A DNA stretch of 7,605 nucleotides from an uncultured Erysipelotrichaceae bacterium (GTDB lineage Bacteria; Bacillota_I; Bacilli_A; Erysipelotrichales; Erysipelotrichaceae). The DNA lies in assembly GCA_900319505.1 (NCBI GenBank), contig ONOV01000136.1:1-7605 (forward strand), in the 5' to 3' direction. The notes beneath the pieces were generated by a model. That model was given only the letters and a program-made list of their open reading frames with translations. It was not told the DNA's origin and did no database searches. This document shows positions 1-6,002 of the stretch, one piece after another. How positions within the stretch are numbered: the first letter of the stretch is position 1; each line of letters opens with the position of its first letter. Position numbers and translations under genes: made by a program.

Positions 1-141
1 ACTGACATCCTGCCCGCGTGAAGCAGCGATGGTGTTGTCATTATCCAGAATGACAAGCCGGATGCCCGCAGCTTTCAGCTTTTCAGGATCAATCTCTTTC
101 AAAGAAGGCAGATACACATCCGGATGAAACAGTGAGCTCAT
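1..141 (-). CDS. yqeG: YqeG-family HAD-type phosphatase, N-terminal 47 residues (cut by window edge)
   Basis: The first 47 codons of a gene that continues beyond position 1. The translation starts MSSLFHPDVYLPSLKEIDPE and contains LVILDNDNT at about residues 29-37. This is a hydrophobic strand followed by the DxDxT motif I of the haloacid dehalogenase superfamily, with Asp33 as expected nucleophile and Asp35 as acid/base. The opening pattern (short F-x-P start, then a PEKLK segment, then the D-x-D-N-T strand) matches my memory of B. subtilis YqeG, a small HAD IIIA phosphatase of unclear substrate. The start is well supported: GAGGAG lies 7 bases before the ATG, inside the end of parC, and the ATG begins one base after the parC TAG (TAGGATG), so translation is probably coupled to parC. 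Motifs II to IV lie outside the window, so catalytic completeness cannot be judged. Another small HAD phosphatase is possible. Confidence 0.7.
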   Translation of the reverse strand, partial: MSSLFHPDVYLPSLKEIDPEKLKAAGIRLVILDNDNTIAASRGQDVS

Positions 142-142
142 C

Positions 143-2644
143 CTATTTCTCCTCGAAAAGTGAGATCTTTTCAATATCATCGTGCACTTCTTCTGTGACA
201 CCCTCCGGGAAATCAATGACCCGGCACTCTTCAATGCCCGACACCGCAATATAGCCCGGCTCCAGGGTAAGCGGCAGAGCAAAGCCTGCTTCCCGGGCTT
301 TCAGCGGTACATCATTCATGCGGATGGTCTGTACCTGACTGTCCGCCAGCGTCGCGTGCTTTGCGGCATCTACCGCCATCACTTCATAGAGCACGGCCGG
401 ATTGGACTTCACCTTCTTACAGATGAGCACACCTTTGGAAGGACGGTTGAGCACCGGCACTTCATCCAGCTTCACCCGCTTCATCCCGCCATTTTCATTG
501 AGATACAGAAGAGAGGGCGCATCCGGATCCAGAACGCATCCGGAAGCCAGATGATCACCGGCGGCCAGATTAATAGCCTTGACTCCCTTTGATTTGACTC
601 TTGTTGTCGGGATCTGATCCACACTGAAGCGATAGGACATACCGTTTTCTGACACCAGGGCGATCTGCTGTCCTTCATAGACACAGAAGGCATGAAGCAT
701 ATGGTCATGCGGTCCCATCTTCATGGCCGGCATGACCTTGCTGTTGCGCTCCACCTTCCATGTATCCACCGGCGTACGCTTGATATATCCGCCGTCACTG
801 ACCGTGACAATGGACGCATAGGTATGGAAGTCCTTGACCAGAATGCAGTTGATGATCTTGTCATCCCCGTCAATGCGGATGACTTTATTCATATGCATGC
901 CGATATCCTTCCACTTGCCCTCTTCAATCTGCCATACCGGCAGATAGGCATAATTTCCCTTGGAAGTAAACAGCAGCAATGTATCCACCGTATCGCATTC
1001 GATTGTCCCCATCAGAATATCGCCGGCTTTCAGACCGGTCGGCGTATCGCCGGCCGCATTGTAGGAGCGCATGGAAACCCGCTTCAGATAGGAATCCCGT
1101 GATACCGTCACCACCACATGTTCATTGGGAATCATGCTGGCTTTATCAATGACAATCTCGGATACCTTATCCTCAATGACCGTCCTTCGCTCATCCCCAT
1201 ACTCTTCTCCGACGCTTCTGAGTTCCTTTGTGATCACGGACTTCAGCACATTCTCATTTTCAATGATGGCTTTCATGTCTTCGATCTGGTTGGCAAGCTC
1301 GGCAAATTCCTGTTTCAGCTGCACGATATCCGTATTGCTCAAACGATACAGACGCAATGAAACAATCGCTTCCGCCTGCGGTTCGTCAAAGCCGAATGTC
1401 TTTTCCAGATTCACTTTGGCATCAGCCTTATCCTTACTGGCCCGGATAATACGGATGACTTCATCCAGAATGGAAACTGCCTTCATGAGCCCTTCAATGA
1501 CATGGCATCTGGCTTCCATCTTATCCAGCATGTATCTGCTTCTTCTCAAAACCACTTCCTTGCGGAAGTCGATAAACGCATCCAATAGACCGATCAGGCC
1601 CACCTGCACCGGTGTCTTATCAATGATCGCTACATTGTTATAGCTGTAATAGATCTGCAGATCCGTATTCTTATAGAAGTAGTTGAGGATCATGCCGGCA
1701 TCGGCATCCTTGCGTACATCAACAACAATACTCAGGCCGTTGCGGTCGGATTCATCTCTGACATCCAGAATGCCGTCAATCTTCTTATCAAAGCGGATCT
1801 CATCCATCTGATGGACAAGCTGAGACTTGATGACTTCATAAGGAATCTCCGTAACAATAATCTGCTGGCAGGTACGGGTATCCTGTATCTCCGCCTTGGC
1901 CCGTACGACAATTCTGCCCCGTCCGGTCGCAAAGGCGTCATGGATGCCTTTCCTGCCCTGTACAATACCGCCGGTCGGGAAATCCGGGCCGGGAATGATC
2001 TCCATCAGATCATCCAGAGAGCAGTCGGGATTCTGCAGGCGGTAGACAGCCGCATTGACAACTTCACGCAGGTTATGGGGCGGCATGTTGGTGGCATAGC
2101 CGGCCGCAATGCCGGTTGCCCCATTTACCAGCATGACCGGAAAAGGCACCGGCAGTACCGTCGGTTCATTTTCCGTATCATCAAAGTTCGGTGCCATCTC
2201 AACCGTATTCTTATCCAGATCATCTTCCATGATCTGGGTAACTTTAGCCAGACGTACTTCCGTATAACGCATGGCGGCAGCCGGATCGTCATCGATGGAA
2301 CCGTTGTTGCCATGCATATCAATCAATGGCAGTCTTACCTTCCAGTCCTGGGACATGCGGACCATGGCATCATAGACGGAGGAATCGCCATGAGGATGAT
2401 AATTACCAATGACAAGACCGACCGTTTTGGCAGATTTGCGGTAGGCATGATCCCATGTATTGCCGTCATGATACATGGCATACAGGATTCTTCTCTGTAC
2501 CGGCTTGAGTCCGTCACGGGCATCCGGCAGAGCTCTTTCCTGAATGATTGCCTTGGCATATCTGCCGAAGCCGCTTGACATGATATCTTCCAGTCTTTCC
2601 GGTATGTATTTGGTGTTATCTTCTATCTGTTTCTTTTTTGCCAT
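143..2644 (-). CDS. parC: DNA topoisomerase IV subunit A (ParC)
   Basis: The breakage-reunion subunit of topoisomerase IV, which with ParE decatenates replicated chromosomes in the cytoplasm. It has 833 residues, usual for Gram-positive ParC/GrlA. The N-terminal winged-helix domain contains the AAMRYTEVRL motif with catalytic Tyr127 after Arg126. The helix before it reads HPHGDSSVYDAMVRMSQDW (83-101). Aligned by eye with S. pneumoniae ParC, Ser88 and Asp92 correspond to the quinolone-resistance positions Ser79 and Asp83, and both have the susceptible-type residue. A long coiled-coil/C-gate region spans about 362-500, followed by a beta-pinwheel C-terminal domain from about 505. No GyrA box (QRRGGKG) is present, which with the ParE partner argues for ParC rather than GyrA. 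The ATG follows the parE stop by 3 bases, with AAGGTGG 8 bases upstream inside parE. Confidence 0.97.
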   Translation of the reverse strand: MAKKKQIEDNTKYIPERLEDIMSSGFGRYAKAIIQERALPDARDGLKPVQRRILYAMYHDGNTWDHAYRKSAKTVGLVIGNYHPHGDSSVYDAMVRMSQDWKVRLPLIDMHGNNGSIDDDPAAAMRYTEVRLAKVTQIMEDDLDKNTVEMAPNFDDTENEPTVLPVPFPVMLVNGATGIAAGYATNMPPHNLREVVNAAVYRLQNPDCSLDDLMEIIPGPDFPTGGIVQGRKGIHDAFATGRGRIVVRAKAEIQDTRTCQQIIVTEIPYEVIKSQLVHQMDEIRFDKKIDGILDVRDESDRNGLSIVVDVRKDADAGMILNYFYKNTDLQIYYSYNNVAIIDKTPVQVGLIGLLDAFIDFRKEVVLRRSRYMLDKMEARCHVIEGLMKAVSILDEVIRIIRASKDKADAKVNLEKTFGFDEPQAEAIVSLRLYRLSNTDIVQLKQEFAELANQIEDMKAIIENENVLKSVITKELRSVGEEYGDERRTVIEDKVSEIVIDKASMIPNEHVVVTVSRDSYLKRVSMRSYNAAGDTPTGLKAGDILMGTIECDTVDTLLLFTSKGNYAYLPVWQIEEGKWKDIGMHMNKVIRIDGDDKIINCILVKDFHTYASIVTVSDGGYIKRTPVDTWKVERNSKVMPAMKMGPHDHMLHAFCVYEGQQIALVSENGMSYRFSVDQIPTTRVKSKGVKAINLAAGDHLASGCVLDPDAPSLLYLNENGGMKRVKLDEVPVLNRPSKGVLICKKVKSNPAVLYEVMAVDAAKHATLADSQVQTIRMNDVPLKAREAGFALPLTLEPGYIAVSGIEECRVIDFPEGVTEEVHDDIEKISLFEEK
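149..154 (-). promoter_or_regulatory. Ribosome binding site of the yqeG-like gene
   Basis: GAGGAG on the minus strand, 7 bases before the ATG at 141-139. It lies within the last codons of parC, so initiation here depends on ribosomes finishing parC or reaching its very end. Confidence 0.75.
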
Positions 2645-2647
2645 GCC

Positions 2648-4564
2648 TTATTCCACCTTGAAATTGTCTTCCAGCGTAAAGGAAACATTCTCTTCAATCC
2701 ATCTGCGCCGCTTTTCCGGCTTATCTCCCATCAGTACCGATACCCGCTTCTCCGCCACGGAATTATCATCAATACCGACTTTGATCAGCGTCCGGCTGGC
2801 CGGATCCATGGTCGTCTCCCAGAGCTGGGAAGCATTCATTTCACCAAGTCCCTTATACCGCTGAATTTCACATTTACCCCATTTGCCGCGTAAAGCATTC
2901 AGTTCATCATCCGAATAGCAGTAGGCACTCTTTTTGCCTTTGCTTACCTTGTATAAAGGCGGCAAGGCAATGTACACCATGCCGTGTTCCAGTAACTGCC
3001 TCATATAGCGGTAGAAAAACGTCAGCAGCAGGATCTGAATATGCGAACCGTCATCATCGGCATCGGTCATGATAATGACTTTATTGTAGCTGCTTTCGGT
3101 ATAGTCAAAGTCAGCACCGACCCCGGCTCCGATCGTATAGATCAGGGTATTGAGCTCTTCATTCTTCTCAATGTCGGACAGAGAGCACTTCTCAGTATTG
3201 AGCACCTTGCCTCGTAAAGGAAGAATGGCCTGATAATGTGAATCTCTGCCCTGCTTGGCAGAGCCGCCGGCGGAATCACCCTCAACCAGAAACAGCTCTT
3301 TGATCTTCGCATCCTTGGTCTGGGCCGGAGCAAGCTTGCCGGAGATCAGCCTTTCATTCTTGCCGACTCTCTTTCCTGCTCTGGCCGCATCCCTGGCCTT
3401 GCGGGCGGCTGTCCTTGCCTGGGCAGCCTTCTGCATCTTGCGGATCAGCTCATCCGACTGACTCTTGTTCTCTTCCAGCCAGAAAGCCAGCTTCTGTGAT
3501 ACCACTGCATCCACCGCCGGCTTGGCTTCCGGTGTGCCGAGCTTTCCTTTTGTCTGTCCTTCAAACTGCAGCTGTTCCTCCGGAATGGAAACAGAAAGAA
3601 TCGTGGTGAGACCTTCTCTCACATCGCTTCCTTCCAGATTCTTATCCTTTTCTTTCAGAAGACCGTATTTTCTGGCATAGTCATTGACCGCCTTGGTAAA
3701 GGCTGTCTTGAAGCCCATTTCATGGGTGCCTCCATCCGGTGTTCTGACCAGATTGACAAAGCTGTATGTATTTTCCTGATAGCCGTCATTGTACTGAAAG
3801 GCCGCATCCACATGAATGCCCTCATAATCCCCGGCAAACTTTACCGGCTCCATCAGAACATTCTTATCCTCATGCAGGTAATTCAGAAAGGCAGTCAGGC
3901 CATCCTCATAGCAGAAGGTCTCTTCCTGCGGCTTCTTCGCCCTTTTATCCGCCACCACAATGGAAATGCCGGACAGAAGGAACGCTTCTTCCCTGGCCCT
4001 TTCACAGACCACATCATACTTGAAATCAGTGGTCGTAAAGATGGCGGGATCCGGCTTGAAGCGGACAATGGAACCATGACGGTTTGTCCTGCCGAGCTTT
4101 TCCAGTTTTCCTATTTTCTTTCCGCCATCTGAAAACTGCATCCGATACAGCTGTCCTTCATGCGCTGTCTCAACAGTCAGCCATTCGCTCAGCGCATTGA
4201 CAACGGACGCCCCGACCCCGTGCAGGCCGCCGGCAGTCTTATAGCCGCCGGTGCTTGTGAATTTACCGCCGGCATGCAGGACGGTAAAAATGACTTCAAG
4301 CGTATTTCTGCCGCTTGCGTGCATGCCGCAGGGCATGCCGCGGCCTTCATCGGTTACGGTACAGCTGCCATCTGCTTCCAGTGTGATTGTTATTTTCTTT
4401 CCATAGCCGTTGATCGCTTCATCAACGGCATTATCGGTAATTTCCCAGATCAGATGATGAAGGCCATGGGCATCGGTCGAACCGATATACATACCAGGCC
4501 GTTTCCTAACGGCCTCCAGTCCTTCAAGAATCTGAATACTGCTGTCATCATATTTCTGTGTCAT
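2648..4564 (-). CDS. parE: DNA topoisomerase IV subunit B (ParE)
   Basis: The ATPase subunit of topoisomerase IV, 638 residues from the ATG at 4564. The GHKL ATPase domain shows EITDNAVDEA (41-50, with likely catalytic Glu41 and Mg-binding Asn45), the DEGRGMP box (72-78) and GGLHGVGASVVNALS (112-126). The transducer domain carries the QTKGKLG loop (337-343, with Lys339 expected to contact ATP). The Toprim domain has VEGDSAGGSAKQGRD (428-441, metal-binding Glu429), PLRGKVLN (449-456) and TDADDDGSH (500-508, Asp501/503/505). IQRYKGLGEMN is at 567-577. KNEELNTLIYTIGAGVGADF (467-486) is typical of Gram-positive ParE rather than GyrB. A TTG at 4579, five codons upstream in frame, is an unlikely start because the ribosome binding site GAGGAG lies between it and this ATG. 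An unusual point is Ser-His at 442-443, where relatives have Arg-Lys/Glu. The gene is followed at 3 bases by parC. Confidence 0.97.
   Translation of the reverse strand: MTQKYDDSSIQILEGLEAVRKRPGMYIGSTDAHGLHHLIWEITDNAVDEAINGYGKKITITLEADGSCTVTDEGRGMPCGMHASGRNTLEVIFTVLHAGGKFTSTGGYKTAGGLHGVGASVVNALSEWLTVETAHEGQLYRMQFSDGGKKIGKLEKLGRTNRHGSIVRFKPDPAIFTTTDFKYDVVCERAREEAFLLSGISIVVADKRAKKPQEETFCYEDGLTAFLNYLHEDKNVLMEPVKFAGDYEGIHVDAAFQYNDGYQENTYSFVNLVRTPDGGTHEMGFKTAFTKAVNDYARKYGLLKEKDKNLEGSDVREGLTTILSVSIPEEQLQFEGQTKGKLGTPEAKPAVDAVVSQKLAFWLEENKSQSDELIRKMQKAAQARTAARKARDAARAGKRVGKNERLISGKLAPAQTKDAKIKELFLVEGDSAGGSAKQGRDSHYQAILPLRGKVLNTEKCSLSDIEKNEELNTLIYTIGAGVGADFDYTESSYNKVIIMTDADDDGSHIQILLLTFFYRYMRQLLEHGMVYIALPPLYKVSKGKKSAYCYSDDELNALRGKWGKCEIQRYKGLGEMNASQLWETTMDPASRTLIKVGIDDNSVAEKRVSVLMGDKPEKRRRWIEENVSFTLEDNFKVE
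2653..2659 (-). promoter_or_regulatory. Ribosome binding site of parC
   Basis: AAGGTGG on the minus strand, 8 bases before the parC ATG and overlapping the final codons of parE. This placement implies coupled translation of the two topoisomerase IV subunits. Confidence 0.65.
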
Positions 4565-4571
4565 GTATTGA

Positions 4572-4577
4572 CTCCTC
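4572..4577 (-). promoter_or_regulatory. Ribosome binding site that fixes the parE start
   Basis: GAGGAG on the minus strand, 7 bases before the ATG at 4564-4562. Because it lies downstream of the first base of the in-frame TTG at 4579, it supports the ATG as start and argues against the longer reading. Confidence 0.8.
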
Positions 4578-4585
4578 AAGTGTGT

Positions 4586-4594
4586 ATTATATCA
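4586..4594 (-). promoter_or_regulatory. Extended -10 promoter for parE-parC
   Basis: The minus strand reads TGATATAAT: a perfect TATAAT (4591-4586) preceded by TGn, the extended -10 form used by the vegetative sigma factor. I see no good TTGACA about 17 bases upstream, which is common for extended -10 promoters. Transcription would begin near 4579-4581, giving a leader of only about 15 bases that consists mainly of the ribosome binding site. The TGA of the element is also the stop codon of the upstream membrane-protein gene, so this promoter is internal to the run of minus-strand genes. Confidence 0.6.
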
Positions 4595-5338
4595 TATGTT
4601 TTCATGCGCCCTGCCCTTGCAGATCTTCTCTTTTACTGTGCCATAGAAGTTGGGATACGTCTTTGCCAGCCAGCAGGTATTCTCCACGCTGTTAGCTAGC
4701 AGCAGTCTGAACACATCCGAAAAATCGCTTTCCAGATGTTCGATATCGCCTCTGCTCAGCTTCTCATAGCTGCCTCTTAAACGGTATTCATCATAAAGAT
4801 GAAAAATGCCCCACAGCATCTTTGTAAAGCACTCTGCTTCCAGAAGACTGCTGTTTGAACTCAGTACAAGCAGATCCGTATGTTCATCCACAATCATCTG
4901 ATTCACTCCGTCATAGATCTTCTGGTTCAATGTGATCCGGATATCGGCAGACAGAATCTGCTGCTGGTGCTGCTGGATCTGCTTCATGGAAGACTGTGCA
5001 CCCAGCCCCTGTAAGAGCGGACGCACTTCCTTTACTTTCTCTTTTTCCGCCACACCTTCCATCATCTGTCTGATCATCACTGCCCCGATGGAAGTAAAAA
5101 ACGAACTTCTCAGCATTCTGGTCGCCGCAATCCGCTCATTTTTCTCCCTTTCATCCAGCACAGCCCCTACCGCAACCGTAGCGATGGCAATGGAAACCGG
5201 CAGAAAAGCAAGATCCTGAAAGAGATAGAAAAAAGTGGTTTCCGGGTCTTTGAATATGACAATCTGCAGAATATAGATAAGAGCAGACAGAACGCAGAGA
5301 GCGATCATGATCCGCCGCATTGTTTTTCTGTTATTCAT
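4592..5338 (-). CDS. Two-helix membrane protein of unknown function
   Basis: I do not recognise a named family. The protein has 248 residues. Two hydrophobic helices lie near the N-terminus (about 9-28 and 41-61), joined by a short loop with DPETT. Lys/Arg before helix 1 and REKNER after helix 2 predict both ends in the cytoplasm. The remaining ~185 residues look helical and soluble, with a glutamine-rich stretch KQIQQHQQQ (119-127), then an acidic/aromatic part (MLWGIFHLYDEYRLR, 174-188; DIEHLESDF, 198-206; a late YPNFY, 228-232). The late part resembles, from memory and weakly, uncharacterised small membrane proteins ending in a conserved HL..D...YP.F pattern. It overlaps the kinase-like gene by 4 bases (ATGA), so the two are translationally coupled. 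Its TGA forms part of the parE promoter. A perfect AAGGAGG lies 13 bases before the ATG, longer than usual; Met7 and Met11 are alternative starts but even farther away. Confidence 0.8.
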   Translation of the reverse strand: MNNRKTMRRIMIALCVLSALIYILQIVIFKDPETTFFYLFQDLAFLPVSIAIATVAVGAVLDEREKNERIAATRMLRSSFFTSIGAVMIRQMMEGVAEKEKVKEVRPLLQGLGAQSSMKQIQQHQQQILSADIRITLNQKIYDGVNQMIVDEHTDLLVLSSNSSLLEAECFTKMLWGIFHLYDEYRLRGSYEKLSRGDIEHLESDFSDVFRLLLANSVENTCWLAKTYPNFYGTVKEKICKGRAHENI

Positions 5339-5850
5339 GAGTCTCTGTATGCCTCCTTCAGATAGCGGTCCGCTTCCGCTCTTTCATGAAATATATGAAT
5401 TTCTTTTGTCTGATATTTCTGAAGCAGAGTCTGGATTACAGGCATGTCACGTTCAGGAAAATCAGCAATCCACTGACGTAATTCCTCATCCATCTCTTCT
5501 TCCACCCATGGCATATCTTCCCGCTTCTTCCCGATCCGCTTCAAAGCACCATCTAAACATACTTCAATCGGATAGTCCAGCAGAAATACCGCCTCACAGG
5601 CTGCCATCCGCTTTTCAAGCGTGCTGACATAACATCCGTCAATGATCCATTCTTTACAGCTGAGGATTTCATCCACTTCCCGATCAAATGTTTCCCTGCT
5701 CACCGTGGTACGGTCCGGCCGATGCCAGAGCAGATCAAGATAAAAGAGCGGCAGGCCGCTATAATCACGCAGTTTTTTTGCAAAAGTGCTTTTGCCTGCC
5801 CCGGGACAGCCGATGACAATGGCTTTTTCAAATATAATCTCTCTGCGCAT
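5335..5850 (-). CDS. Adenylate-kinase-like P-loop NTPase (topology-modulation/FlaR-like)
   Basis: A 171-residue cytoplasmic nucleotide-binding protein. The Walker A motif GCPGAGKS is at 14-21, directly after a hydrophobic beta strand (AIVIG). It is followed by LPLFYLDLLWHRPD (33-46), a Walker-proximal strand with the LD-W pattern typical of small kinase-like proteins annotated as FlaR or topology-modulation proteins. EWIIDGCY (67-74) and AVFLLDYP (87-94, with a Walker-B-like LLDYP) continue the fold, and KRIGKKRED (104-112) forms a basic lid-like segment. Members of this group bind ATP and probably phosphorylate a small molecule, but the substrate is not known from sequence. The ATG at 5850 has no convincing ribosome binding site, and an in-frame TGA 15 bases upstream rules out a longer start. 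The last four bases overlap the next gene. It is transcribed away from plsY. Confidence 0.85.
   Translation of the reverse strand: MRREIIFEKAIVIGCPGAGKSTFAKKLRDYSGLPLFYLDLLWHRPDRTTVSRETFDREVDEILSCKEWIIDGCYVSTLEKRMAACEAVFLLDYPIEVCLDGALKRIGKKREDMPWVEEEMDEELRQWIADFPERDMPVIQTLLQKYQTKEIHIFHERAEADRYLKEAYRDS
5352..5358 (-). promoter_or_regulatory. Ribosome binding site with long spacing for the membrane-protein gene
   Basis: AAGGAGG on the minus strand, complementary over seven bases to the usual 16S tail, but 13 bases before the ATG at 5338. No ATG, GTG or TTG lies at the optimal distance in the same frame. The ATGA overlap with the previous gene suggests that re-initiation may compensate for the spacing. 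Confidence 0.5.
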
Positions 5851-5879
5851 ACCCGGATTTTCTCATACCTGCAGCAATC

Positions 5880-5921
5880 TGAAAAGGTTTCTTTCACCTG
5901 TATGAAATTCATCCACTTTCA
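5880..5921. repeat. Two tandem TGAAA...TTTCA dyads
   Basis: TGAAA (5880-5884) and TTTCA (5892-5896) are separated by 7 bases. A second TGAAA (5903-5907) and TTTCA (5917-5921) are separated by 9 bases. The half-sites recur at about 23-25 bases, a little over two helical turns. The second dyad can extend to an 8-base-pair stem with one G-U (5900-5907 with 5917-5924). The arrangement could be a pair of regulator sites, but the short A/T-rich half-sites could also arise by chance. Confidence 0.4.
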
Positions 5922-5929
5922 TGCCCATT

Positions 5930-5950
5930 CAGAAGCAGCCTTTCCTTCTG
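5930..5950. repeat. Inverted repeat CAGAAG-N9-CTTCTG
   Basis: A perfect 6-base inverted repeat (5930-5935 and 5945-5950) with a 9-base loop. A competing pairing AGCAG/CTGCT (5934-5938 with 5948-5952) is also possible. No T-run follows on either strand, so it does not look like a terminator. It lies about 23 bases before the plsY -10 element, where a regulator could act. Confidence 0.4.
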
Positions 5951-5972
5951 CTGCACGATTGGGTTGTCAGTA

Positions 5973-5981
5973 TGATAGAAT
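5973..5981 (+). promoter_or_regulatory. Probable extended -10 promoter of plsY
   Basis: TGATAGAAT: a five-of-six match to TATAAT (TAGAAT, 5976-5981) with an upstream TGn. The start of transcription would fall near 5988-5989, just ahead of the AGGGAGG ribosome binding site, giving a leader of about 15 bases, much like that of parE. No clear -35 box is seen at the usual distance; TTGTCA at 5964-5969 is too close to serve. Confidence 0.45.
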
Positions 5982-5988
5982 ACCATGC

Positions 5989-5995
5989 AGGGAGG
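5989..5995 (+). promoter_or_regulatory. Ribosome binding site of plsY
   Basis: AGGGAGG ending 7 bases before the ATG at 6003. This is strong and well spaced, and supports the annotated start. Confidence 0.75.
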
Positions 5996-6002
5996 ATAGA
6001 AC

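Larger units (their letters stand above)
5851..6002. other. Divergent intergenic region between the kinase-like gene and plsY
   Basis: A 152-base non-coding region feeding transcription in both directions. It holds the plsY promoter and ribosome binding site at its right end, two TGAAA/TTTCA dyads (5880-5921) and an inverted repeat at 5930-5950. I could not identify a convincing -35/-10 pair for the leftward kinase-like gene. Confidence 0.7.

Noticed and set aside
1811..2578. A 255-codon open frame on the plus strand opposite parC
   Set aside because: It lies wholly antisense to highly conserved parC sequence, including the active-site region, and its translation has no coherent motifs.
143..4564. 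parC and parE as gyrA and gyrB
   Set aside because: The A subunit lacks the GyrA box, the order is B-then-A with plsY nearby, and the Toprim region carries the NEELNTLIYTIGAGVGADF stretch typical of ParE.
4160..4699. A 179-codon open frame on the plus strand opposite the start of parE and the end of the membrane-protein gene
   Set aside because: It is antisense to the parE ATPase domain and spans a promoter and a gene boundary, with no ribosome binding site or recognisable domain seen. Treated as chance.
5964..5981. TTGTCA and TAGAAT as a -35/-10 pair for plsY
   Set aside because: The spacer is only 6 bases, far too short for the vegetative polymerase. The TGn extension, not this box, is the better support for the -10 element.
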